Assembly (NCBI GenBank): GCA_900549895.1
Contig: URQG01000015.1
Location: 1-17,773 of the forward strand
Source: an uncultured Lachnobacterium sp.
GTDB taxonomy: Bacteria > Bacillota > Clostridia > Lachnospirales > Lachnospiraceae
DNA: 17,773 nt
Direction of reading: 5' to 3'
Shown: piece by piece, positions 6,321 to 13,259 of the stretch
Layout: every line of letters starts with the position of its first letter
Numbering within the stretch: the stretch's first letter is position 1
Notes under the pieces: model-generated
Seen by the model: only the letters and a program-made list of their open reading frames with translations
What the model was told of the DNA's origin: nothing
Database searches by the model: none
Position numbers and translations under genes: made by a program

Positions 6321-6506
6321 ATGGCTAAGATTCCAAATGCTTATGCAGCAATGCTGGATTTTGCAGAGGAATGCGGACGCCTGATGAAACATACGCAGCT
6401 TTCCATCGTTGACGTTCTTCCAGCAGAAGATATTGCAGCCTGCCAGAAGATTGCCGACGAGCGGGGCGTACATTTAAAGGTTCGTAAGTTTTTCCAGGGA
6501 GCTTAA
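6321..6506 (+). CDS. 61-residue uncharacterised protein
   Basis: A small protein starting MAKIPNAYAAMLDFAEECGR that I do not recognise. The ATG is 7 bases after a clear GGGAGG ribosome site (6308-6313), and the gene lies 27 bases after the pyridoxal kinase stop, so the two are probably cotranscribed. The predicted fold is two helices (about 7-23 and 34-49) with a short strand (LSIVDVLP) between them and a basic end (HLKVRKFF). Cys18 and Cys41 are present but do not form a metal motif. No signal peptide or membrane segment is seen. Its last 33 bases overlap the 3' end of the alarmone synthetase gene on the other strand, and no terminator lies between the two. Confidence 0.7.
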   Translation: MAKIPNAYAAMLDFAEECGRLMKHTQLSIVDVLPAEDIAACQKIADERGVHLKVRKFFQGA

Positions 6507-7256
6507 AATCGGAAGCCCCTTGCGGTTGGACGGCTTGTTCTCTTCGGCAGCCTGAGCAAGCCGGTTACGGATGTTCTGCATCCGGTTATCCAACTGTGCG
6601 CTGATTTCAGCACACTCGGTAAGTTCTGCCGCTAATTGTTCCGCCTCCGTTGGCGGGACATTTTTCTTATACCGGACTTTATGTTCCAGGCTCGCCCAAA
6701 AGTCCATCGCGATGGTTCGAAGCTGCACTTCTACTTTCATCTCGCGCTTTTCACTCTGTAAAAAGATCGGCACTGCTACGATCAGATGAAGGCTCCGGTA
6801 GCCGCTCGGCTTCGGATTCTTAATATAATCTTTCATCTCGATCAGACGGATATCGTCCTTCTTCAGCAGACATTTCGCCAGAAGATAAATGTCTTCCGGA
6901 AACGAACACACAACGCGCACACCCGCAATATCGTTGATATTTGCCTCGATCGACTCCAATGTCAGTGGGATATTCTTGCGACGCACTTTCTTGATAATAC
7001 TGTCAAAAGTCTTCACTCTTGTCTTGATCGATTCAATCGGATTTCGGTCGTATTCCAGCGAAAACTGTTCATTGAGCACCTTGAACTTCGTCTCGATCTC
7101 CATGATCGCACATCGGTAATATGCCATCAGGCGGTCCAGCGGCTTGGTATTCTCCTGCACAAAATCCAAAAACTCATCGGACATCAGGCTATTGCGCACA
7201 AGGTCGGTCATCGCCTGTTCTATATAATCATTCATATAAGTGTCTATCTTTCGCAT
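6474..7256 (-). CDS. Small alarmone synthetase, RelQ/RelP-like (GTP pyrophosphokinase)
   Basis: A 260-residue single-domain (p)ppGpp synthetase that transfers pyrophosphate from ATP to GDP/GTP. It has no hydrolase (HD), TGS or ACT domain, so it belongs to the small-synthetase class and not to full-length Rel. Motifs are IKTRVKTFDSIIKKV (77-91), NDIAGVRVVCSF (108-119), DYIKNPKPSGYRSLHL (143-158) and EVQLRTIAMDFWASLEHKVRYK (176-197, with the catalytic Glu and the RT/EH pair). Compared with B. subtilis YjbM (about 210 residues, from memory) it has some 40 extra N-terminal residues. The start at 7256 has a modest AAGGGG site; the downstream Met8 has none. It is a single gene, convergent with and overlapping the small gene ending at 6506. 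Confidence 0.93.
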   Translation of the reverse strand: MRKIDTYMNDYIEQAMTDLVRNSLMSDEFLDFVQENTKPLDRLMAYYRCAIMEIETKFKVLNEQFSLEYDRNPIESIKTRVKTFDSIIKKVRRKNIPLTLESIEANINDIAGVRVVCSFPEDIYLLAKCLLKKDDIRLIEMKDYIKNPKPSGYRSLHLIVAVPIFLQSEKREMKVEVQLRTIAMDFWASLEHKVRYKKNVPPTEAEQLAAELTECAEISAQLDNRMQNIRNRLAQAAEENKPSNRKGLPILSSLEKLTNL

Positions 7257-7372
7257 GGTTTGTTACCCCTTTATCTCTTGCTATGTAATCTTTGCCAATC
7301 CCTATATTTGAAAAACTTTTTGAGTCACAAAGACTTCTCTGCTTCTTCATCGGCAATTGTTATCATAGTCAT

Positions 7373-7378
7373 ATTATA
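7373..7378 (-). promoter_or_regulatory. Probable -10 element of the alarmone synthetase gene
   Basis: A perfect TATAAT on the minus strand. The best-spaced -35 (TTCCGT, 17 bases upstream) is poor, so expression may need an activator or an alternative condition. The predicted leader is about 110 bases. Confidence 0.45.
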
Positions 7379-7473
7379 TACGACAGGGTGTGAAAACGGA
7401 ATGAACAAAGCATAAACTTTTGCTTAAGATTCGTTAAAAGACGTTCACCACAATTGATAAATTGTGATCATGC

Positions 7474-7528
7474 AAAAATCCCCGGAGAGTGAAAGCATCT
7501 TACATGTCTGCACTTTCCGGGGATTTTT
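7474..7528. terminator. Terminator of cysK (bidirectional form)
   Basis: A 13-bp stem pairs AAAAATCCCCGGA with TCCGGGGATTTTT and extends through AGTG/CACT, with a loop of about 15 bases. It lies 19 bases after the cysK stop codon, with a T-run on the minus strand (and one on the plus strand). It separates cysK from the alarmone synthetase promoter. Confidence 0.92.
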
Positions 7529-7546
7529 ATTGCTTTAAAATTAAAA

Positions 7547-8479
7547 TCAATCCTTGAATAAATCGGTTGAATAGTAGCGGTCTCCACTATCCGGAAGTAA
7601 AGCTACAATCGTCTTGCCCTTGAACTCAGGACGCTTTGCGACCTCAATCGCTGCGTATAATGCAGCACCGGAAGAGATACCTACCAGCACGCCTTCCTCC
7701 TTGGCAATTTCCTTGCCAAATGCGAAAGAATCCTCGTTGGATACCGGAATGATCTCATCATAGATTTCTGTATTCAGTGTATTCGGAACGAATCCTGCTC
7801 CGATACCCTGAATCTTGTGTGCTCCTGCCTGGCCGGTAGAAAGTACGGCAGATGTTGCAGGCTCTACTGCTACGATCTTCACATCCGGTTTCTTACTCTT
7901 TAAGAATTCGCCGACACCGGTAATGGTTCCGCCTGTTCCGACACCGGCTACGAAAGCATCAACTTCTCCGTCAGTATCAGACCAGATTTCAGGACCGGTT
8001 GTCTTTCTGTGTGCTGCAGGGTTTGCCGGGTTCTCAAACTGCTCCGGGATGAAACTGTCCGGAATCTCTTTGTGAAGTTCCTCTGCCTTGGCGATCGCAC
8101 CCTTCATTCCCTTGCTTCCATCGGAAAGAACGAGTTCTGCACCATATGCCTTGATGATGTTACGACGCTCGATACTCATTGTCTCAGGAAGAACAATGAT
8201 AAGACGGTATCCCTTGGCTGCTGCGATTGCTGCAAGTCCGATTCCGGTATTACCGGATGTCGGCTCGATGATCGTGGAACCTTCCTTTAATTTTCCGTCT
8301 CTCTCTGCCTGCTCGATCATTTCCTTCGCGATACGATCCTTAACGGATCCTGCCGGGTTAAAATACTCAAGCTTCGCAAGAAGTCTTGCCTCTAAACCGT
8401 ACTTCTTCTCAATGTGTGTCAATTCTACGAGTGGTGTATTTCCAATAAGTCCTAATGTTCCCTGGTAAATGTTTGCCAT
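7547..8479 (-). CDS. cysK: Cysteine synthase A (O-acetylserine sulfhydrylase)
   Basis: A 310-residue PLP enzyme making L-cysteine from O-acetylserine and sulfide. Features in order: IGNTPLVEL (11-19), the PLP-lysine motif FNPAGSVKDRIA (Lys about 46), the substrate loop EPTSGNTGIGLA (about 72-83), the phosphate-binding GTGGTITG (about 177-184), and a C-terminal GISSGAALYAA with LLPDSGDRYYST. The last of these is the family signature. The start was placed at MANIYQGTLG because GGAGG lies 9 bases upstream of it, while the 39 extra in-frame residues would include the promoter. It is a single gene with its own promoter, an operator-like palindrome in the leader and a terminator. The cysteine produced is the substrate of IscS in the neighbouring operon, and both promoters carry the same operator-like sequence. 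Confidence 0.97.
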   Translation of the reverse strand: MANIYQGTLGLIGNTPLVELTHIEKKYGLEARLLAKLEYFNPAGSVKDRIAKEMIEQAERDGKLKEGSTIIEPTSGNTGIGLAAIAAAKGYRLIIVLPETMSIERRNIIKAYGAELVLSDGSKGMKGAIAKAEELHKEIPDSFIPEQFENPANPAAHRKTTGPEIWSDTDGEVDAFVAGVGTGGTITGVGEFLKSKKPDVKIVAVEPATSAVLSTGQAGAHKIQGIGAGFVPNTLNTEIYDEIIPVSNEDSFAFGKEIAKEEGVLVGISSGAALYAAIEVAKRPEFKGKTIVALLPDSGDRYYSTDLFKD

Positions 8480-8530
8480 AATCTTATTCCTCCAACCTTT
8501 TATTTTTCGTTCTGATTTTAATTCCTTATT

Positions 8531-8551
8531 TTCCCACCGAGTTAGTGGGAA
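8531..8551. promoter_or_regulatory. Operator-like palindrome in the cysK leader
   Basis: TTCCCAC (8531-8537) and GTGGGAA (8545-8551) form a perfect inverted repeat with a 7-base spacer, roughly +10 to +30 from the predicted start site. That is a typical place for a repressor. Read on the minus strand, the sequence AATTCCCACTAA (8542-8553) matches AATTCCTACTAA in the iscR promoter region at 11 of 12 positions. It could instead form a small RNA hairpin, but there is no T-run. Confidence 0.65.
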
Positions 8552-8567
8552 TTCATTTGATGTATTG

Positions 8568-8596
8568 AATATACACCTAAATAATTTGGGTGTCAA
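8568..8596 (-). promoter_or_regulatory. Promoter of cysK
   Basis: On the minus strand a perfect -35 TTGACA (8591-8596) and -10 TATATT (8568-8573) are separated by exactly 17 bases. A strong sigma-A type promoter with an operator-like palindrome immediately downstream implies repression as the control mode. Confidence 0.88.
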
Positions 8597-8654
8597 CCAC
8601 TTTTTTCAGATTGTTCTTGTATAAAACGAGTGCACCGGAATCCTGCCTGCTATA

Positions 8655-8687
8655 AAAAGCAAAAAGCACCGGATCTCTCCGATGCTT
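8655..8687 (-). terminator. Terminator of the secreted-protein gene
   Basis: AAGCATCGGA pairs with TCCGGTGCTT (8678-8687 with 8664-8673, one G-T pair) around a 4-base loop. It is followed on the minus strand by a T-rich tail with two runs of five T (8651-8665). It lies 12 bases after the stop codon of the gene ending at 8700. Confidence 0.9.
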
Positions 8688-8699
8688 AATAATTATAAT

Positions 8700-9194
8700 C
8701 TATTTCTTAATTACTTCAATGTCCTGCGGACAGAATGTCTTATTCTTACTTGTAATCTTGACTCTTAATTTTATATTATCTGTGTGACCGACACCGATTG
8801 TGATAAAGGATTTATTTCCTTTTGCGGCAGCTCCCTTGAATGTCACTTCATCTACGCGTTTCTTTCCTTTTGCGTAATATCCGAGTCCTAATTCCTCATC
8901 ACCGTTGCAACTGACTCCCAGCAATTCTTCATAATCTTCCCACAGCCACGGAACGACATACATCTGCTCTCCGGCTGTCCCGTCAAGGATTGTAATCTGA
9001 ACCGTCAAATCTGCATCCTGCTTCATCTTCAGCGGGATCTTATATTTCGTAGACTTTTTCAATGTATAAGTCTGTGTATACGATTTCACATATTTCGTCT
9101 CAGCATAGGTATTTACCGGCGCAACTGCCATAAGCGAAACAACAAGCACGAGTGCCATCATTCCACTGATGATTCGATTTTTGATTTTCTCCAC
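8700..9194 (-). CDS. Small secreted protein, unknown function
   Basis: A 164-residue exported protein that I do not recognise. It has a classical signal peptide: basic N-terminus MEKIKNRIIS, hydrophobic core about 11-26 (GMMALVLVVSLMAVAP) and a likely cleavage after Ala31 (NTYA, then ETK). The mature part of about 133 residues looks all-beta with alternating polar/hydrophobic strands (YTQTYTLKKSTKYKIPLKMK, ADLTVQITIL, KLRVKITS). It holds two cysteines (96 and 155) that could form a disulfide. The strand pattern recalls PPC-type beta-sandwich domains, but this is only a resemblance. The start chosen is GTG at 9192-9194, 9 bases after a perfect AGGAGG (9204-9209). It has its own terminator. No strong promoter was found in the 164-base gap to mnmA. 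Confidence 0.8.
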   Translation of the reverse strand: MEKIKNRIISGMMALVLVVSLMAVAPVNTYAETKYVKSYTQTYTLKKSTKYKIPLKMKQDADLTVQITILDGTAGEQMYVVPWLWEDYEELLGVSCNGDEELGLGYYAKGKKRVDEVTFKGAAAKGNKSFITIGVGHTDNIKLRVKITSKNKTFCPQDIEVIKK

Positions 9195-9358
9195 GTCTTG
9201 TTGCCTCCTCTCTTTTGCGCGCAATTCAAAACTATACTATCACTTTACATCATGCAGCCCGGTATTTGCAACCCTTTTCACGGATTATTCTATCTTTTTT
9301 AAGAATATTCGTCCGTTTGATGCATTTGTAAGCTTCTCCTCCGCAGTATTCCTGCCCA

Positions 9359-10456
9359 TTATTTTGTAAAACAATCATCTTCCTTCTCGATCGTTCCGCC
9401 GCAAAGCACATAATCGTCACGATAGAATACGGCCGCCTGCCCCGGCGTCATCGCACGCTGCGGTTCGTCAAAGACAACGCGAAGTGTGCCGTCCGGCTGC
9501 GGATATATTGTGCAGTGAGCACCCGCATGCGAATAACGCACCTTGCCTATCGCCGGCACCGGCTCAAAAAGCTTTTCTTCCGCCATATAATTTACGTTTG
9601 CAACGGTACATTCCTTGCGGAAAAGGCTCTCCGACTTGCATAGCACGACCTCATTGGTCTCCGGGCGAAGCTCCTTCACAAAAATCGGGGTCGCACTCGG
9701 GATACCGAGTCCCTTGCGCTGTCCGATCGTATAATGAATAAGCCCCTTATGCTGTCCCATAACATTACCGTCCTCATCCACAAAGTTGCCCGGAAGACTT
9801 TCCCGTCCGGTCTCTCTTGCGATAAATCCGGCATAATCGTGATCCGGCACAAAGCAGATGTCCTGACTGTCACGCTTTGTTGCAACCGGAAGCCCGATGT
9901 CCTCCGCGATCTTGCGAATCTGCGGTTTCTCGTAATCACCGACCGGCATCAGGGTATGTGCAAGCTGCTGCTGCGTCAGATTGTATAAAGCATATGTCTG
10001 ATCCTTCGCCGCAGTCACGGAATTACGAATGCTGTATCTTCCGTTTGGAAGCTTCGTAATACGCGCATAGTGACCGGTCGCAATATAATCTGCGCCGATC
10101 TCCAGCGAACGCTGCAAAAGCGACTCCCACTTCACGTAACGATTGCAGGCAATACACGGATTTGGCGTGCGTCCCTTCTCATATTCATCTACAAAATAAT
10201 CAATGACCGACTTCTGAAAATCCGCCTTAAAATTCATAACATAATATGGAATTCCCAACCGGTCTGCCACGCGTCGCGCATCATCCACTGCAGATAAGCC
10301 ACAGCATCCGCCTTCCCGTGACTGCGTAAACACATCCTCATCCTGCCAGATCTGCATTGTGACACCGATCACATCGTAGCCCTGCTCCTTGAGGAGATAC
10401 GCCGCAACCGACGAATCCACACCGCCGGACATTCCCACAACAACCTTTTCTTTCAT
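9359..10456 (-). CDS. mnmA: tRNA-specific 2-thiouridylase MnmA
   Basis: A 365-residue enzyme that adds sulfur at position 2 of the wobble uridine in tRNA-Lys, -Glu and -Gln, using ATP to adenylate the base. It shows the PP-loop SGGVDSS (10-16), the catalytic cysteine in NPCIACN (Cys101), the persulfide-carrying cysteine in DICFVP (Cys201), GHYAR (128-132), KDQTYALY (151-158) and IGQRKGLG (244-251). The start was placed at MKEKVVVGMSGG (ATG 10454-10456), 5 bases after the iscU stop, with GAGGAG inside the end of iscU. Being last in the iscR-iscS-iscU-mnmA operon it likely draws sulfur directly from IscS. No clear terminator follows; the next gene on this strand has its own ribosome site 164 bases on. 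Confidence 0.97.
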   Translation of the reverse strand: MKEKVVVGMSGGVDSSVAAYLLKEQGYDVIGVTMQIWQDEDVFTQSREGGCCGLSAVDDARRVADRLGIPYYVMNFKADFQKSVIDYFVDEYEKGRTPNPCIACNRYVKWESLLQRSLEIGADYIATGHYARITKLPNGRYSIRNSVTAAKDQTYALYNLTQQQLAHTLMPVGDYEKPQIRKIAEDIGLPVATKRDSQDICFVPDHDYAGFIARETGRESLPGNFVDEDGNVMGQHKGLIHYTIGQRKGLGIPSATPIFVKELRPETNEVVLCKSESLFRKECTVANVNYMAEEKLFEPVPAIGKVRYSHAGAHCTIYPQPDGTLRVVFDEPQRAMTPGQAAVFYRDDYVLCGGTIEKEDDCFTK

Positions 10457-10461
10457 CTTAA

Positions 10462-10905
10462 CTAGTACTCCTCTTCCGGAGCCTCTTCCTTCTCGCTGAT
10501 ATCGTTGACCGGACGCTCGAGACCCTCGATCTTGATATGATGCTTCTCTGCGTAATCCCACAGAGCTGCGTGGATTGCTTCCTCTGCAAGGAGCGAACAG
10601 TGAACCTTAACCGGCGGAAGTCCGTCAAGCGCTTCCATAACGGCTTTGTTGGTTACTTCTAAGGCTTCCTGAATGGTCTTGCCTTTTACAAGTTCGGTTG
10701 CCATACTGCTGGTTGCAACAGCGGCGCCACATCCGAATGTCTTAAACTTTGCTTCCTGAATAATTCCATTATCATCAATGTCGAGGTACATACGCATAAT
10801 GTCTCCACACTTTGCATTGCCGACAGTACCTACACCGCTTGGGTTTTCGATCTCACCTACATTACGCGGATGATTAAAATGATCCATTACTTTCTCACTA
10901 TACAT
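10462..10905 (-). CDS. iscU: Fe-S cluster assembly scaffold IscU/NifU-type
   Basis: A 147-residue scaffold protein on which IscS-derived sulfur and iron are built into [2Fe-2S]/[4Fe-4S] clusters. The three cluster cysteines are Cys33 (AKCGDIM, with Asp35), Cys59 (FKTFGCGAAVATSS) and Cys103 (VHCSLLAEEAI), the classical IscU arrangement. The zinc-type insertion of SufU is absent. A short acidic tail (EKEEAPEEEY) extends beyond the usual fold and includes the ribosome site for mnmA. The start has GGAGGA 6 bases upstream. It follows iscS after 80 bases with no promoter or terminator of note. Confidence 0.96.
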   Translation of the reverse strand: MYSEKVMDHFNHPRNVGEIENPSGVGTVGNAKCGDIMRMYLDIDDNGIIQEAKFKTFGCGAAVATSSMATELVKGKTIQEALEVTNKAVMEALDGLPPVKVHCSLLAEEAIHAALWDYAEKHHIKIEGLERPVNDISEKEEAPEEEY

Positions 10906-10985
10906 AATTTATCCTCCAAATTTCTAAACCTATGTCAATTTCAATCATGTTTTACAGCTTGCGAAACATAATCCTTATTTTCGGC

Positions 10986-12167
10986 TTACTTATTTTTACG
11001 TACGAAATCTTCATACAGTGGCGACATGCTGCGCAAACGCTCAATGATCTTCTTTAATGTATCAACGGTATAATCAATGTCTTCCATGGTTGTCTTCTCT
11101 GAGATGGTCAGACGCAGACTTCCGTGTGCGATCTCATGTGGCAGACCGATTGCAAGAAGTACATGTGACGGATCAAGTGATCCGGATGTACAAGCCGATC
11201 CGCTGCTTCCGCAGATTCCGGCCTGATCCAAAAGAATCAGCATGGACTCACCCTCAATAAAACGGAAGCAGAAATTCGCATTATTCGGAAGACGATCCGT
11301 GCGATGTCCATTCAATCTTGAATATGGAATCTCGTTCAAAACACGCTCGATCAGATGATCACGAAGCTTGATCTCATACTCGTTATTCTTCTCCATGTTT
11401 GCGATCGAGATTTCAGTTGCCTTACCGATACCGACGATACCCGGTACATTGTGTGTTCCTGCACGACGCTGACGTTCCTGTGCTCCGCCATGGATAAAGG
11501 ACCGGATTTTAACACCCTTACGGATATACATGATACCGATACCCTTTGGTCCGTTAATCTTGTGTCCGCTGGCGGATAACATATCAATGTTCATCTCATC
11601 AACATCGATCGGAATATGTGCAAAAGCTTGTACCGCATCCGTGTGGAATAATACACCGTGTTTCTTTGCGATCGCTCCAATCTCTTTCAGAGGCTGGATG
11701 GTTCCGATTTCATTATTGGCAGCCATAACAGAGATCAGGATCGTATCCGGACGGATTGCCGCTTCCAGCTCGTCCAATTTCACTTTACCATCCTCGTCAA
11801 CGCCAACATAAGTCACTTCATATCCGTGCTTTTCAAGCCACTGCGCACTATGAAGAATTGCATGATGTTCGATTGCGGTTGTGATAATATGCTTTCCCTT
11901 ATTGGCATATGCTTCAGCAGTCGCTTTCAGTGCCCAGTTATCGGATTCGCTTCCGCCACCGGTAAAATAGATCTCCTCGGTCTTGGCACCAATTGCTTTT
12001 GCAACGATCTCACGCGCATGATCCACACCACGCTTCGCCTCTCCTGCGAAGCTGTAGATTGCGGATGGATTACCATAATGCTCGGTAAAATATGGTAACA
12101 TTTCGTTTAATACTTCCGGATAAACCTGCGTAGTAGCTGCATTATCCATGTAAATTAATTTACTCAT
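10986..12167 (-). CDS. iscS: Cysteine desulfurase IscS/NifS
   Basis: A 393-residue PLP-dependent enzyme that removes sulfur from L-cysteine as a persulfide and passes it to IscU and MnmA. It begins MSKLIYMDNAATTQVYPEVL. Motifs are the conserved GGGSESDNWAL (70-80), His101 in AIEHHAIL, the HTDAVQ cofactor motif (175-180), the PLP lysine in SASGHKINGPKG (Lys203) and the catalytic cysteine in SSGSACTSGSLDPSHVL (Cys326). The loop around that cysteine is the short class I (NifS/IscS) form and not the SufS form. It is second in the operon, 67 bases after iscR. The ribosome site is a modest AGAGGG. Confidence 0.97.
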   Translation of the reverse strand: MSKLIYMDNAATTQVYPEVLNEMLPYFTEHYGNPSAIYSFAGEAKRGVDHAREIVAKAIGAKTEEIYFTGGGSESDNWALKATAEAYANKGKHIITTAIEHHAILHSAQWLEKHGYEVTYVGVDEDGKVKLDELEAAIRPDTILISVMAANNEIGTIQPLKEIGAIAKKHGVLFHTDAVQAFAHIPIDVDEMNIDMLSASGHKINGPKGIGIMYIRKGVKIRSFIHGGAQERQRRAGTHNVPGIVGIGKATEISIANMEKNNEYEIKLRDHLIERVLNEIPYSRLNGHRTDRLPNNANFCFRFIEGESMLILLDQAGICGSSGSACTSGSLDPSHVLLAIGLPHEIAHGSLRLTISEKTTMEDIDYTVDTLKKIIERLRSMSPLYEDFVRKNK

Positions 12168-12234
12168 AAATCTGCCCTCTTTCTATATTTCTATGTTAAT
12201 CAAATAATACGGATGGATTCTCTTCCCTCACTGA

Positions 12235-12669
12235 TCAGATTACATAATCGCCGTTCTTTTCCCGCTGCCAGTCCACGAGATCCTGAAGCGTGGTGTGATC
12301 AACAACGGAGCTTACCGCATCATTGATCTTTTTCCACAAGATTAATGTCACACAATTCTCCTGCCGATCACAGCTTACCTCGTCCTCCTCAATGCAGGCG
12401 ACCGGTGCAAGCGAACCTTCTGTCAATCGAAGGATCATACCTACGGTATATTCTTCCGGTTCCTTGCGCAGCATATAGCCACCCTGTGCGCCTCGCACAC
12501 TCTTGACATAACCCGCACGATTGAGCACGGAAATAATCTGTTCCAAATATTTATCGGAGATACCCTGTCTCTTTGCAACATCCTTAAGGCTTACCGGGCT
12601 GCCGGTATTATTCATAGCCAGATCAAGCATCAGTCGCAATGCATATCTTCCTTTTGTCGATATTTTCAT
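12235..12669 (-). CDS. iscR: Rrf2/IscR-family Fe-S-type transcriptional regulator
   Basis: A 144-residue winged-helix regulator of the Rrf2 family. It begins MKISTKGRYALRLMLDLA, followed by the recognition region ISDKYLEQIISVLNRAGYVKSVRGAQGGY (37-65). Three cysteines, Cys92, Cys100 and Cys106, lie in the loop where IscR, NsrR and RirA hold an Fe-S cluster. The spacing is C-X7-C-X5-C, longer in the first interval than E. coli IscR (C-X5-C-X5-C). This supports cluster sensing and argues against the cysteine-poor CymR. The start was placed at the ATG at 12667-12669 (GAGATG upstream); an earlier in-frame start is not needed. It is first in iscR-iscS-iscU-mnmA and probably autoregulated through the operator-like site over its own transcription start. 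Confidence 0.93.
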   Translation of the reverse strand: MKISTKGRYALRLMLDLAMNNTGSPVSLKDVAKRQGISDKYLEQIISVLNRAGYVKSVRGAQGGYMLRKEPEEYTVGMILRLTEGSLAPVACIEEDEVSCDRQENCVTLILWKKINDAVSSVVDHTTLQDLVDWQREKNGDYVI

Positions 12670-12728
12670 GATTTCATCTCTTTTCTGCTTCTTGCTTAAA
12701 AACGCATACCTTGGAGCAATCAAACGCC

Positions 12729-12758
12729 AATTCCTAGTTGCGCTTTAATTCCTACTAA
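12729..12758. promoter_or_regulatory. Operator-like repeats at the iscR transcription start
   Basis: AATTCCTACTAA (12747-12758) lies just downstream of the iscR -10 box, across the predicted start site. A second copy of its first part, AATTCCTA (12729-12736), is 18 bases away. The first copy matches the cysK operator-like site in 11 of 12 bases. The expected second half of a palindrome is degenerate here, toward the -10 box. It is probably the binding site of the Rrf2 regulator itself (inference). Confidence 0.55.
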
Positions 12759-12761
12759 AAT

Positions 12762-12790
12762 ACTATATATTCATATTATGGATTTGTCAA
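12762..12790 (-). promoter_or_regulatory. Promoter of iscR-iscS-iscU-mnmA
   Basis: On the minus strand TTGACA (12785-12790) and TATAGT (12762-12767) are separated by exactly 17 bases. The strong core combined with an operator-like repeat at the start site fits a repressed or autoregulated promoter. The leader to the iscR ATG is about 85 bases. Confidence 0.88.
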
Positions 12791-12851
12791 TCTAATTTAT
12801 GTATCTTATCTTATACATTTTTCTCAATTTGTCGTTCTGCCCTGTCAAAGA

Positions 12852-12880
12852 TTGCCTACATCCTCTTTTTATGCTAAAAT
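12852..12880 (+). promoter_or_regulatory. Promoter of the DUF4321 gene
   Basis: TTGCCT (12852-12857) and TAAAAT (12875-12880) with 17-base spacing, plus a TG two bases before the -10 (extended -10). The leader is about 30 bases. Confidence 0.7.
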
Positions 12881-12918
12881 GCAAGAGTATTTTTACGATA
12901 GAAAAGAGGTATTTCATT

Positions 12919-13182
12919 ATGGCAAGAGGTGTTGCAAATAAAAATTACTGGGTATTATTACTGCTGGTTTTAGCAGGTGTTGTATTAGGCGGATTTATCG
13001 GAGAACTCGCTTCGCATGTTTCCTTTCTGAGCTGGCTTTCCTACGGTCAGTCCTTCGGTCTTCAGAAACCATTGGTACTTGACCTTGGTATCCTGGTCCT
13101 GACCTTCGGACTTACGATCAAGATCACAATTGCAGGAATCATCGGAATACTGGTTGCCATCCTGATCTATCGGTTACTGTAA
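12919..13182 (+). CDS. DUF4321 family small membrane protein
   Basis: An 87-residue membrane protein that matches my memory of the Firmicutes DUF4321 family, whose function is unknown. Two hydrophobic segments are clear: about 11-29 (NYWVLLLLVLAGVVLGGFIG region) and about 67-87 (TIKITIAGIIGILVAILIYR). They are joined by a loop containing LSYGQSFGLQKPLVLDLGILVLTFGL, itself partly hydrophobic. The start was placed at MARGVANKNYWV, since AGAGGT lies 8 bases upstream and the promoter sits directly before it. The 40 in-frame residues further upstream would overlap the promoter. It is a single gene, divergent from iscR and convergent with the patatin-like gene. Confidence 0.85.
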   Translation: MARGVANKNYWVLLLLVLAGVVLGGFIGELASHVSFLSWLSYGQSFGLQKPLVLDLGILVLTFGLTIKITIAGIIGILVAILIYRLL

Positions 13183-13198
13183 CAACAACTGACATAAT

Positions 13199-13248
13199 AA
13201 AAAGCGATATAATGTTTCTGATCTGATTGAAACGTTATATCGCTTTTT
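13199..13248. terminator. Bidirectional terminator between the DUF4321 and patatin-like genes
   Basis: A 15-bp stem pairs GCGATATAATGTTTC (13204-13218) with GAAACGTTATATCGC (13229-13243), one G-T pair. It is flanked by AAAAA and TTTTT and serves the convergent genes on both sides. Confidence 0.93.
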
Positions 13249-13259
13249 ATATCCTTATC

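Noticed and set aside
5562..6473. A 303-codon minus-strand frame opposite the pyridoxal kinase gene
   Set aside because: It has no ribosome site, is rich in Cys, His and Ile in random order, and shows no family motif. The plus strand carries a complete kinase with all its motifs.
6786..7415. A 209-codon plus-strand frame
   Set aside because: It is antisense to the alarmone synthetase gene, which has all catalytic motifs. No ribosome site is present.
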